Below are positions 14,264-22,595 of a stretch of DNA of 26,492 nt, piece after piece. This DNA is from Syntrophaceae bacterium UBA4778 (GTDB lineage: Bacteria > Desulfobacterota > Syntrophia > Syntrophales > UBA4778). A model generated the notes under the pieces. The model made no database searches. It had not been told where the DNA came from and was given only the letters and a program-made list of their open reading frames with translations. The DNA is taken from assembly GCA_002403175.1 (NCBI GenBank), contig DHHG01000121.1:1-26492 (forward strand). Reading direction: 5' to 3'. Made by a program: the position numbers and the translations under genes. The first letter of the stretch is position 1. The number at the start of each line of letters is the position of its first letter.

Positions 14264-14982
14264 AGCGACATGGAAGTGCTTTTAGCTTATCTCTGGCGAT
14301 CCATGCCATTCTGTTCCTGATCATCTTTGGCGCGGGCACCTATCTTTCCGCAGCGAATAAACCCATTCCCATCACCTTTGATCTTGGCGATTCAGGCTAT
14401 CTGAAAGATGAAATGGCGGCGCCTGCCAAGGCACAGTCAAAAAGTACTTCACAGAAAAAGAAAGAAATAAAACCGGAAGAGAAGCAGGTAATAGAATCGG
14501 TCCGAAAAGTGGAACCCATACCCACCCCTCTGCCTGTTCAAACTGTTGCCGTGCAGGAGATGCCGTCAGCCGTCGCCATGAATGTGCCATCCGGTAAAGC
14601 TCCTTCTGATTCAGCGCCGAAAGAAGGTCTTTCCACCAGCGGATCGGCCGGAAATGCCGGCGTGGTCGGCGGACATGGGGAGGGGGCTGGCGAACAGGGG
14701 AGAAACCGCTATCTGAAAGAGCACTTGGATTATATCCGCGATCGCATTATGGGAAATCTTGAATATCCGGAAAGGGCCAGAAGGATGAACTGGGAAGGAA
14801 AGGTTTTCATCTCTTTCGTCATAAATACTGATGGCCGTGTCGAGTCCGTTTTGGTCCTTCGTAGTTCCGGTTATTCTGTTCTGGACAGAAGCGCTGTCGA
14901 TGCCGTAAAGCGGTCTGTTCCCTTTCCGAAACCTCCGTATGCATCCCAAATAAGATTCCCCATCACTTTCAATTTGAATTAA
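14260..14982 (+). CDS. tonB: TonB energy transducer
   Basis: A 240-residue periplasm-spanning protein that passes ExbBD-derived energy to outer-membrane receptors. It has an N-terminal membrane anchor (LSLAIHAILFLIIFGAGTYL, with the conserved Ser-His pattern), a Lys/Glu/Pro-rich spacer (about 50-150, then a glycine-rich segment GNAGVVGGHGEGAGEQG) and a C-terminal TonB domain (about 155-240): YPERARRMNWEGKVFISFVIN, GRVESVLVLRSSGYSVLDRSAVDAVKR. I chose the ATG at 14260, overlapping the exbD stop; an upstream TTG (14242) is in frame but not needed. It is the last gene of the operon and converges on the oxidase gene 62 bp away; no clear terminator was seen there. Confidence 0.94.
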   Translation: MKRHGSAFSLSLAIHAILFLIIFGAGTYLSAANKPIPITFDLGDSGYLKDEMAAPAKAQSKSTSQKKKEIKPEEKQVIESVRKVEPIPTPLPVQTVAVQEMPSAVAMNVPSGKAPSDSAPKEGLSTSGSAGNAGVVGGHGEGAGEQGRNRYLKEHLDYIRDRIMGNLEYPERARRMNWEGKVFISFVINTDGRVESVLVLRSSGYSVLDRSAVDAVKRSVPFPKPPYASQIRFPITFNLN

Positions 14983-15044
14983 TTATATCGCATTGAGGAT
15001 GTTTTTCAGGAGATTCCACGTCTATTGGAATGGTTTCCGGCAGC

Positions 15045-17165
15045 TCAGGTTACAACCAGCGGGCGCATCATGCCATGCTCTCCGCGCTCCGGTATTTGAC
15101 AATGCCAAACGTATTCATTACCGCCGGTCCTCGGGCTCGGTGGAACAGGAATAGATGTTTTCCCGTCAGCCTTCAGAATCGGCGGAATATCGAATTTCAT
15201 GATAACCCGAGTCACTTCTCCCGGATGCATTTTGACCGTATCCTTCCATCCGAGTTCATAGGCCTCGGGAGGACGCGCAGGTCCAGTGGGTGAAAATGTG
15301 CCACCCATATAGGATGCTGCATTGAAGGGATAGCGATCGAGTAGCTGCACGTTCACAAGGTGAAAATGAACAGGATGGGTTTCGCCGGTTAGATTGCCAA
15401 TTTCCCAGATCTCAATGTCGCCTGCTGAAGGATTCTCGGTGGTCGTATCGAGGCAGTTTCTCCCCAATTTCCCCGACGCATCGGGCTGATCCGTCCCGAG
15501 TAACCGGTTCAGTCTTCCATAGGAATCGAAGCGCTCAGAAATAGTCAATCTGCGCACGGTTGCTCCGGGTGGAATATCCCAGCTTCCGTTTATAATGTTC
15601 ATAACGGGTACAAGAAAGGGATCAACTCCCGGTTTCCAGTTACCAGGCGCCGCAAGTGTAACGGGCATTATTTTCCCTTTGGCCGCGACCACGTCGAATT
15701 TCATCAAAATTCTCGTGTCCGGGCCGAATCCCGGCCGCTTGGGTCCGACCGGATTATCCGGATTACTGAAGTAATAATCATTGCGCGGGTCGGGAGCGGG
15801 GAAGGGGGCAGGCGCATCGTTGTAGAGAATATAACTGTTACCGGAAAGGCCTGAGAAATCAACAATCACATCCCAGCGCTCAGAGCAACCCGTTACAAGA
15901 CTTCCGAGAAGGGTGGCGGGATTGAAAGGTTTTCCGGACGGGACGATAACCGGTTTTGAAAGGAATCCCCCTTCTGTTCCGAGGACAAGCCAGTTTGGCC
16001 CGGGCGCGTTGAGTGCCTGTCCATCTACATAGGTTATGCCGTCATCGGTATTGGAGTCGGCCTTTAGCAACTGGAGATTCAGGAATCGTGCGTTGCAGGC
16101 GTTCAGGATTCGAAAGCGGTACGGTCTGGCCTGTACATCTATTTTGGGATAGACGGTTCCGTTCACCAGCATCGTATCGCCGAACATTTCAGGAATGACG
16201 GATGGATCTGGTACTCTGTCAGCTTTTCCGAGAAGTCTCCAGCGTTTTTCATCATAAGTATGTGGATACCATAAGCTTCCCGGTGCGGTCGGGAAGCCCT
16301 TCTGTACCCAGCCCCGATCTTGTCTGTCGATATTGGTCGCGATGAATATTTTGTCCTGAATGACAATCGGAACTTCGAATCCGCCGTTCTCCATGAAATC
16401 AGGCAATCCATAATTCCTCATTTCCGCTTCTGCTGAATCCCTGATGAAATAACAAGTTGCCATGCCGGAATAAGTATTGAGTCGGGCCATACCCCAGGAA
16501 TGGTCGCCAAGCCAGAGCAGGCGGGCACTTTGATTATTCGGATAATAGTATTCAGCGGCATTGGAAGCAGCACCCGGATTCAGAACCTGATTATTAACGA
16601 AACTCAAACCATATCTGCCTTCGGGATCCCACCAGCCAAAGGGCACGCCATCACTGATCCAGGGTACAGCACCACCATGAAGGTGCACGGAAATACGATT
16701 CACAGTGGGATTTTCACCCATTATGGTAGTGTCTACCGGGAGAATGGTCTCAGGTGGAAGGTTATTGCGAAACGTGATCTGGATCGGTGACCCTTTCCGT
16801 GCAAACAGGATGCCTCCCAGGTGAGCAGGTTTCGGAAGGCCCCTGATGCCGAACGCTCTATAAGGGTTAAATCCCCGAAGAGTAGTAGAATCGGGTCCAA
16901 AGAACGGATGAAGGTCATCTGTGAATTGCTGAACGGCGATTGTGTAATGGGTCACTCCCGTCACCGGAGCTGGACTGCTATCCGGAACGGCAATTGGTAT
17001 TTGGCCGGGCCCGGCTCTTCTTAAGATGGTTTCAAACTTTTTCAATCCGGTACTTTGATAATATATGGTGTGTTCTTTTAGACCGAGCTCGGGAAGGAGA
17101 ATCATGCCGGCACACAGGATGGTGGTCCCTTTAAGGAATTGTCTCCGTGTAGATTTGATATCCAT
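15045..17165 (-). CDS. Tat-exported multicopper-oxidase-fold protein with lost copper ligands
   Basis: From the ATG at 17165 this is 706 residues with an ideal twin-arginine signal, TRRQFLK at 6-12, followed by a hydrophobic stretch, so it is exported folded to the periplasm. A longer frame reaches 17333, but it buries the signal and lacks a ribosome binding site. The cupredoxin-domain layout and copper motifs are recognisable: HLHGG (161-165) and HPVHFH (597-602) are intact. In the second motif the usual WYHDH reads WLGDH (Gly220). In the last motif the usual HCHxxxHxxxxM reads HCQIPERGEHGM, with Gln690 and Arg694 in place of ligand histidines; the type 1 Cys689 remains. Two type 3 ligands and the type 1 histidine thus appear lost, so ordinary oxidase activity is doubtful. 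FtsP/SufI is a known copper-free relative. The gene is divergent from tetR. Confidence 0.88.
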   Translation of the reverse strand: MDIKSTRRQFLKGTTILCAGMILLPELGLKEHTIYYQSTGLKKFETILRRAGPGQIPIAVPDSSPAPVTGVTHYTIAVQQFTDDLHPFFGPDSTTLRGFNPYRAFGIRGLPKPAHLGGILFARKGSPIQITFRNNLPPETILPVDTTIMGENPTVNRISVHLHGGAVPWISDGVPFGWWDPEGRYGLSFVNNQVLNPGAASNAAEYYYPNNQSARLLWLGDHSWGMARLNTYSGMATCYFIRDSAEAEMRNYGLPDFMENGGFEVPIVIQDKIFIATNIDRQDRGWVQKGFPTAPGSLWYPHTYDEKRWRLLGKADRVPDPSVIPEMFGDTMLVNGTVYPKIDVQARPYRFRILNACNARFLNLQLLKADSNTDDGITYVDGQALNAPGPNWLVLGTEGGFLSKPVIVPSGKPFNPATLLGSLVTGCSERWDVIVDFSGLSGNSYILYNDAPAPFPAPDPRNDYYFSNPDNPVGPKRPGFGPDTRILMKFDVVAAKGKIMPVTLAAPGNWKPGVDPFLVPVMNIINGSWDIPPGATVRRLTISERFDSYGRLNRLLGTDQPDASGKLGRNCLDTTTENPSAGDIEIWEIGNLTGETHPVHFHLVNVQLLDRYPFNAASYMGGTFSPTGPARPPEAYELGWKDTVKMHPGEVTRVIMKFDIPPILKADGKTSIPVPPSPRTGGNEYVWHCQIPERGEHGMMRPLVVT

Positions 17166-17340
17166 TTGTTTCCCGAAAGACACCAGTTTCTTCTGAATTC
17201 GTGGCCTGTGGACTGCAAGCGGAAATGTCGATGCGAATTTCTGTGGGGCAAGGGATAGACTCGGATCCGTTTTAAAAGGTTGTAGCAGAACCATAATTAG
17301 CATTAGGTCAAGATATCGGAAATCGGTAGGCATCCTGATT

Positions 17341-17370
17341 ATTATATTGATTTCTGGTTGTTGTTTCTAA
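17341..17370 (-). promoter_or_regulatory. Candidate promoter of the multicopper-oxidase-like gene
   Basis: On the minus strand TTAGAA (17370-17365), an 18-nt spacer and a perfect TATAAT (17346-17341) form a plausible sigma-70 promoter. Transcription would start near 17334, giving a leader of about 170 nt before the ATG at 17165. Apart from this and the tetR promoter and operator, the 17166-17544 gap shows nothing clear. Confidence 0.4.
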
Positions 17371-17478
17371 GATGAATTTCCAGGCGATCTAAGAACGAAA
17401 TCCGGATTACTTTAATCAGAAGGATATATCTCAGTCTAAAGTTCAGAGCGGGTAATCAGAGGAGCCATAAAAATTTAG

Positions 17479-17507
17479 TTGACAAATATGGGGGTAAACT
17501 AATAAAA
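17479..17507 (+). promoter_or_regulatory. Candidate tetR promoter
   Basis: A perfect -35 TTGACA (17479-17484) is followed by AT-rich sequence. TAATAA (17500-17505, 15-nt spacer) or ATAAAA (17502-17507, 17-nt spacer) could be the -10. The operator palindrome begins at 17508, so a bound repressor would cover the transcription start. Confidence 0.55.
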
Positions 17508-17525
17508 GGAGTGAATATTCATTCC
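17508..17525. promoter_or_regulatory. TetR operator, upstream copy
   Basis: GGAGTGAATATTCATTCC is an 18-bp palindrome with one mismatched pair. It sits between the tetR -10 region and its ribosome binding site, and a copy matching at 15 of 18 positions lies before the efflux genes (18145). Placement and repetition indicate autoregulation by the adjacent TetR protein. Confidence 0.75.
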
Positions 17526-17544
17526 GCTTAATAGAGGGAGTAAA

Positions 17545-18120
17545 TTGAAACAGTCTGTAAAACGCGAAGACATTCTGAATGCCGCCTTGGTTCTTATTGC
17601 AGAGCATGGATTTCATGGGGCGCCTATGGCTGCGGTTGCCGAGAAAGCGGGTGTCGGTATCGGAACCATTTACCGCTATTTCGAAACCAAGGATGTCCTC
17701 ATAAACGAATTGAACGAAGAACTTGAAGCGAAGATAATGGATTTTCTGAAGAAGGATTATCCGACAGATAAGCCTGTTCGGGAGAGATTTCTTCACTTTG
17801 CCCAATCACTGCTCCGATACTTTATCTCACATCCTCTTTATTTTCGTTTTATTGAGCAATACTTTAATTCTCCTTACGGGACTTCGAAGCGTAGGGATAA
17901 GATAATGGGCCAATACAGTTCAGAGGATATCGTCAGGGTCCTCTTTGAGGATGGAATAGCCGAACACGCCATGAAGGGTTTACCTGTTTTTGCTCTGGTC
18001 TCACTGTCATGCGCTCCCTTAATAGGCGTGGCTCGGGATCATATCCTGGGTTTGATCGTTCTGGACGATAATTTAATCCAGCAAATCACTGTAGCTTGTT
18101 GGGATGCAATTAAGAGGTAA
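17545..18120 (+). CDS. TetR-family repressor of the RND efflux operon
   Basis: A 191-residue regulator. The N-terminal helix-turn-helix is clear: ILNAALVLIAEHGFHGAPMAAVAEKAGVGIGTIYRYFETKDVLINEL (about 10-55), with the family's GTIYRYF recognition helix. The rest is a helical ligand-binding and dimerisation domain without a recognisable specific signature. The start is a TTG behind GAGGGAG (17534-17540); a later start would cut into the first helix. It lies 89 bp upstream of, and co-directional with, the membrane fusion gene, and palindromes before it and before that gene are probable operators. By analogy with AcrR-type regulators it likely represses itself and the pump until a toxic ligand binds; the ligand is unknown. 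Confidence 0.92.
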   Translation: MKQSVKREDILNAALVLIAEHGFHGAPMAAVAEKAGVGIGTIYRYFETKDVLINELNEELEAKIMDFLKKDYPTDKPVRERFLHFAQSLLRYFISHPLYFRFIEQYFNSPYGTSKRRDKIMGQYSSEDIVRVLFEDGIAEHAMKGLPVFALVSLSCAPLIGVARDHILGLIVLDDNLIQQITVACWDAIKR

Positions 18121-18144
18121 TCGCGTTCTTTTTTAAGCTGAAAA

Positions 18145-18162
18145 GGAATGAACATTCATTCA
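18145..18162. promoter_or_regulatory. TetR operator, efflux copy
   Basis: GGAATGAACATTCATTCA matches the upstream operator at 15 of 18 positions and contains the near-perfect dyad GAATGAA-C-A-TTCATTC. It lies 25 bp after the tetR stop and 48 bp before the membrane fusion start, where it could block an internal promoter or act as a roadblock. Confidence 0.75.
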
Positions 18163-18209
18163 CTATTTATGCGCTGCCGTTCAAAATAAAATGTCATCAG
18201 AGGTGTAGC

Positions 18210-19427
18210 ATGCAAATCAGTTACAGGGCCAGGCAGATAGCCTTTTTAATTTTTCTTGCAGGTAGTCTGATCCTGGCCGGTTGCGGACAACAAAAAACTC
18301 AGGCCGGTCCTCCTCAGAAGAATACGCCGGAAGTGGCGATCATGGTCGTCCAGCCTCAAAAAATGACAATGACAACCGAATTGTCCGGAAGGACATCCGC
18401 TTATCTTGTCGCAGAGGTGCGACCGCAGGTAAACGGAATCATTCAGAAGCGCTTGTTCACGGAAGGAGCGGATGTTAAGGAGGGGCAGGCTCTGTTTCAA
18501 ATCGATCCTGCACCCTTCAAGGCGGCGCTGGACAATGCCAATGCCGCCCTCAGCAGGTCAGAGGCCAATCTGCAGGCCATCAAATCGAAAACGGAAAGGC
18601 TGCGGGAATTGTTGGTCGAGAAGGCCGTCAGCCAGCAGGATTATGATGACGCGGCTGCCGTTCTGAAGCATACGGAGGCGGATATCCAGTATTGGAAAGC
18701 AATGGTGGAATCTGCTCGCATTAATCTAAAATACACCTCGGTGACTGCACCCATCTCGGGCCGCATCGGAAGATCTAACGTTACTCAGGGGGCGTTGGTA
18801 ACCGCCCATCAACCAGTGCCGCTTTCCACCGTACAAAAACTTGATCCGATGTATGTAGACGTGCCCCAATCTACAACAGATGTATTGAGGTTGAGGAACC
18901 GTCTGGAGAAGGGGAACCTCGATCACAATGGAAAGGTAAACGACAAGGTCCGTCTTATTCTGGAAGACAATACCCATTATCCTTTGGAAGGAGCGCTTCA
19001 GTTCCGTGATGTTTCTGTTGACCCGACGACCGGATCCGTCATCCTGCGCATTGTTTTCCCAAATTCAAAAGGGATTCTGCTGCCGGGCATGTTTGTCCGG
19101 GCCATAGTGGAAGAGGGTGTTAATAAGCAGGCGATCCTGATTCCTCAGCAGTCTGTTTCACGTAACCCGAAGGGTGATGCTTTTGCGCTGATTGTCGACA
19201 AAATGGGAAATGTGCAGCAACGAATGCTGAGTCTTGATCGGGCTATAGGCGATAAGTGGTTGGTTGTTTCGGGAGTTACCCCGGGAGATCGGGTTATCGT
19301 AGAGGGAATTCAAATGGTAAAACCGGGTGATTCTGTAAGGGCCGTTCCATTTGCAGTTAATGAGAAAAGACAGCCCGAGAGCAAAACAACTGTTCCGGCA
19401 GGGGCTCAAAATCACGGAGGCAAATGA
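18210..19427 (+). CDS. RND efflux periplasmic adaptor lipoprotein (AcrA/MexA type)
   Basis: A 405-residue membrane fusion protein joining the inner-membrane pump to the outer-membrane channel. The N-terminus is a lipoprotein signal with lipobox LAGC (Cys25). The family signature is present: AYLVAEVRPQVNGIIQKRLFTEGADVKEGQALFQIDPAPF (lipoyl half), a coiled-coil hairpin (about 95-165; NAALSRSEANLQAIKSKTERL), then YTSVTAPISGRIGRSNVTQGALVT (second lipoyl half). Beta-barrel and membrane-proximal parts follow (LPGMFVRAIVEEG; QQSVSRNPKGDAFALIV). It ends in an ATGA overlap with the pump gene, so the two are translated together. Substrates cannot be predicted. Confidence 0.96.
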   Translation: MQISYRARQIAFLIFLAGSLILAGCGQQKTQAGPPQKNTPEVAIMVVQPQKMTMTTELSGRTSAYLVAEVRPQVNGIIQKRLFTEGADVKEGQALFQIDPAPFKAALDNANAALSRSEANLQAIKSKTERLRELLVEKAVSQQDYDDAAAVLKHTEADIQYWKAMVESARINLKYTSVTAPISGRIGRSNVTQGALVTAHQPVPLSTVQKLDPMYVDVPQSTTDVLRLRNRLEKGNLDHNGKVNDKVRLILEDNTHYPLEGALQFRDVSVDPTTGSVILRIVFPNSKGILLPGMFVRAIVEEGVNKQAILIPQQSVSRNPKGDAFALIVDKMGNVQQRMLSLDRAIGDKWLVVSGVTPGDRVIVEGIQMVKPGDSVRAVPFAVNEKRQPESKTTVPAGAQNHGGK

Positions 19428-22400
19428 TGCTGTCGCGTTTTTTTCTGGATCGTCCTGTTTTTGCATGGGTCATCGCAATCATATTAATGGTAGCGGGATG
19501 CCTCGCTATTTATAATTTGCCCATATCACAATATCCGCCTATCGCTCCCCCCTCGATTGCCATCACTGCATTTTATCCGGGGGCTTCGGCAGAAACTGTT
19601 GAAAACAGTGTGACGCAGATTATCGAACAGAAGATGACCGGTTTCGATAAAATGCTTTATCTATCCGCTACTAGTGATTCGGCTGGTGCGAGCCGAATCG
19701 AGTTGACTTTTGCCCCGGGGACAGACCCGGATCTGGCCTGGGCTCAGGTTCAGAACAAACTTCAGCTTGCGATGGCCAGTCTTCCCCAAGTCGTGCAGCA
19801 ACAGGGTGTGAAGGTCAGTAAGAGCACCCGCAATTACCTGATGGTGGTTGGCCTGGTCTCGGAAGACGGGAGTATGGATGGAAACGATCTGCGGGACTAT
19901 GCCCAATCCAATCTGGAAAAGGTCCTTTCCAGGGTCCCCGGAGTCGGCGAGGTGGAAGTCTTTGGAAGTCAGTATTCCATGCGCATCTGGATCAATCCGG
20001 ATAAATTGACGGATTATCAACTGACGATTCAGGATGTTGTTTTGGCCCTTCGGGCATATAACGTGGAGATTTCTGCCGGCCAATTTGGCGGAGCTCCTGC
20101 TGTGAAAGGGCAGCGCCTGAACGCTTCCATTATTGTCCAGAGTCTACTGAAATCTCCCGAGGAATTCGCTGCAATTCCCATTCGAACAAATCCTGACGGC
20201 TCCATTTTGCGAGTCAAGGATGTTGGTCGAACCGAGCTCGGCACGGAATCTTACGATGTCGAGGCATTTCACAACGGAATGCCGTCAGCAGCACTCGCAT
20301 TGCGACAGGCAGCTGGAGCCAACGCACTGGAGACGGCCGACAATGTCAAAAATAAAATGAAAGAGATGAGCCGCTTCTTTCCTCCCGGAATGAAGGTGGT
20401 ATATCCTTACGATACGACCCCCTTTGTGCGTGTAGCCATTCATGAGGTGGTCAAGACACTGTTCGAGGCCATCATACTCGTATTTCTGGTAATGTATCTG
20501 TTCATGGGAAATATTCGGGCAACCCTGATCCCCACCATTGCAGTTCCGGTTGTTATTCTGGGGACCTTTGCCATACTTGGAATTCTGGGTTTCTCTATCA
20601 ATATGCTTACTATGTTTGCCATGGTATTGGCGATCGGCTTGCTGGTCGATGATGCCATTGTTGTTGTGGAGAATGTGGAACGGATCATGAGCGAGGAGGG
20701 GCTTCCTCCTTTGGAGGCAACACGAAAATCCATGGACCAGATCACCAGCGCCCTGATCGGTATCGGGCTGGTCCTCTCGGCCGTTTTCGGTCCGATGGCC
20801 TTCTTTGCAGGTTCCACTGGCGTTATCTATCGCCAGTTCTCGGTTACCATTATCGCATCCATGTTGTTGTCGGTGGTAGTCGCCCTGGTATTGACGCCCG
20901 TTCTTTGCGCGTCCTTTCTCCGACCGGTAGCCAAAGGACACGAGCCGGCGGAAAATGCCGTTTTTTTCCTGCGCCCATTTTTCCAGTGGTTTGATCGTTC
21001 CTTCTTTCGCACCAGGGATTTATATTTGCGGGTGGTTCATCATTCCCTAACCCGGAAATTGCGATATATCGTAGCGTTTGCCGCGATTGTCCTTGTTATG
21101 GGATTTCTGTTCCTTCGCATGCCGACGGCCTATCTACCGGACGAAGATCAGGGAATCCTTCTGGTCCAGGCCATGCTTCCGGCGAACGCCACTCTGGAAC
21201 AATCCAAAATGGTTATGGATCGGGTGAAGACACACTTTCTGAATAAAGAAAAGGAAGCGGTCGAATCCGTCATGACTGTTTCAGGTATCAGTTTTTCAGG
21301 TCGCGGTCAGAACTCCGGCCTGGCATTTGTAAAACTAAGGGATTGGGATCTCCGCGATAGACCGGATCTGAAAGTTACGGCTGTGGCCGGCAGAGCCATG
21401 GGAGAATTTTCTAAGTTCCGTAATGCGATGGTATTTGCCTTCCCCCCTCCTGCTGTTATTGAACTAGGTATGGCCAAGGGTTTTGATCTTCAATTGCTGG
21501 ATCGAGGCGGTCTGGGGCATACAGAATTGATGGCTGCCCGTAACCAACTACTTGGCATGGCCGCAGGTGATAAAGTATTAACCAAAGTTCGACCGAACGG
21601 ACTTGAAGATGTGCCGGAGTATCGGATCGATGTGGATTGGGAAAAGGCCGGTGCGTTGGGCGTGCCGATATCCTCTATCCATAGCACTATCTCGGCCGCT
21701 TTTGGAAGTGCATATATAAACGACTTTATCCAGGCGGGGCGGGTCAAGAGAGTTTATCTCCAGGCCGACGCCCCCTATCGCATGCTGCCGGGCGATTTGG
21801 AAAAACTGTATGTCCGCAACAATGTCGGTAGAATGGTTCCGTTTTCTTCCTTTGCCTCCGGACACTGGACCTCCGGTTCCCCAAAGCTGGAGCGATTTAA
21901 CGGATTCCCGTCTATTAACATACTGGGAGAAGCTGCAGCTGGAAGGAGTTCCGGCGAAGCCATGTCTTCCATTGAAGGGTTTGTAAAGAAACTGCCGAAG
22001 GGAATCGGGTTTGATTGGAATGGTCTCTCCTATCAGGAAAGGCAGGCAGGAGCACAGACCCTGCCCTTGTATGCGTTTTCAATTTTAGTTATTTTCCTAT
22101 GCCTCGCGGCTCTGTATGAAAGTTGGCCCATTCCAATTTCGATTCTGCTTGCTCTGCCTCTTGGTATCATCGGTGGCGTGATCGGTTCCTCTCTTCGGAA
22201 TTTGCCGAATGATGTTTATTTTCAAATCGGTCTATTGACTACCCTGGGCCTGACGACTAAGAATGCCATTCTGATTGTCCAATTTGCCAAATCCCGCGTG
22301 GAAGAGGGGAAGGATCTCATAGAGGCTACTCTTGAAGGCGCAAAGTTAAGGTTACGTCCCATCGTGATGACTTCACTGGCTTTTGGATTTGGAGTTTTAC

Positions 22401-22594
22401 CATTGGCAATTGCAAGCGGAGCTGGCGCAGGGGCACAAAAAGCAATCGGCACGGCGGTCCTGGGTGGAGTTGTTACATCAACCTTCCTGGTAACCATTTT
22501 TGCGCCTCTCTTTTATGTATTGATTGAGAAGACCTTAGGTAAAAACAAGCAGAATGAAAATAAGAAGGATATTACCCCATCAAAGGATCTGTAA
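19424..22594 (+). CDS. RND multidrug efflux pump (AcrB/MexB, HAE-1 type)
   Basis: A 1056-residue proton-driven inner-membrane transporter. It starts FFLDRPVFAWVIAIILMVAG and shows the RND layout: TM1, a large periplasmic loop, TM2-6, a second loop and TM8-12. The proton-relay residues are visible: Asp409-Asp410 in AIGLLVDDAIVVVENVERIM (TM4) and Lys946 in LGLTTKNAILIVQFAK (TM10). Length, NLPISQYPPIAPPSI and the FPGAS-like YPGASAETVENSVTQIIEQ place it with hydrophobe/amphiphile (HAE-1) pumps, not heavy-metal (CusA) pumps. It overlaps the adaptor gene by 4 bp and is followed one base later by the outer-membrane component's ATG, giving a full tripartite operon. Confidence 0.97.
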   Translation: MMLSRFFLDRPVFAWVIAIILMVAGCLAIYNLPISQYPPIAPPSIAITAFYPGASAETVENSVTQIIEQKMTGFDKMLYLSATSDSAGASRIELTFAPGTDPDLAWAQVQNKLQLAMASLPQVVQQQGVKVSKSTRNYLMVVGLVSEDGSMDGNDLRDYAQSNLEKVLSRVPGVGEVEVFGSQYSMRIWINPDKLTDYQLTIQDVVLALRAYNVEISAGQFGGAPAVKGQRLNASIIVQSLLKSPEEFAAIPIRTNPDGSILRVKDVGRTELGTESYDVEAFHNGMPSAALALRQAAGANALETADNVKNKMKEMSRFFPPGMKVVYPYDTTPFVRVAIHEVVKTLFEAIILVFLVMYLFMGNIRATLIPTIAVPVVILGTFAILGILGFSINMLTMFAMVLAIGLLVDDAIVVVENVERIMSEEGLPPLEATRKSMDQITSALIGIGLVLSAVFGPMAFFAGSTGVIYRQFSVTIIASMLLSVVVALVLTPVLCASFLRPVAKGHEPAENAVFFLRPFFQWFDRSFFRTRDLYLRVVHHSLTRKLRYIVAFAAIVLVMGFLFLRMPTAYLPDEDQGILLVQAMLPANATLEQSKMVMDRVKTHFLNKEKEAVESVMTVSGISFSGRGQNSGLAFVKLRDWDLRDRPDLKVTAVAGRAMGEFSKFRNAMVFAFPPPAVIELGMAKGFDLQLLDRGGLGHTELMAARNQLLGMAAGDKVLTKVRPNGLEDVPEYRIDVDWEKAGALGVPISSIHSTISAAFGSAYINDFIQAGRVKRVYLQADAPYRMLPGDLEKLYVRNNVGRMVPFSSFASGHWTSGSPKLERFNGFPSINILGEAAAGRSSGEAMSSIEGFVKKLPKGIGFDWNGLSYQERQAGAQTLPLYAFSILVIFLCLAALYESWPIPISILLALPLGIIGGVIGSSLRNLPNDVYFQIGLLTTLGLTTKNAILIVQFAKSRVEEGKDLIEATLEGAKLRLRPIVMTSLAFGFGVLPLAIASGAGAGAQKAIGTAVLGGVVTSTFLVTIFAPLFYVLIEKTLGKNKQNENKKDITPSKDL

Positions 22595-22595
22595 C

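Noticed and set aside
17166..17333. N-terminal extension of the multicopper-oxidase-like protein by 56 residues
   Set aside because: It would bury the twin-arginine signal, has no ribosome binding site, and starts almost at the predicted transcription start.
20285..20941. A 218-codon minus-strand frame, rich in Gly, Asp and His
   Set aside because: Antisense to the transmembrane part of the RND pump; its composition is the expected mirror of that gene.
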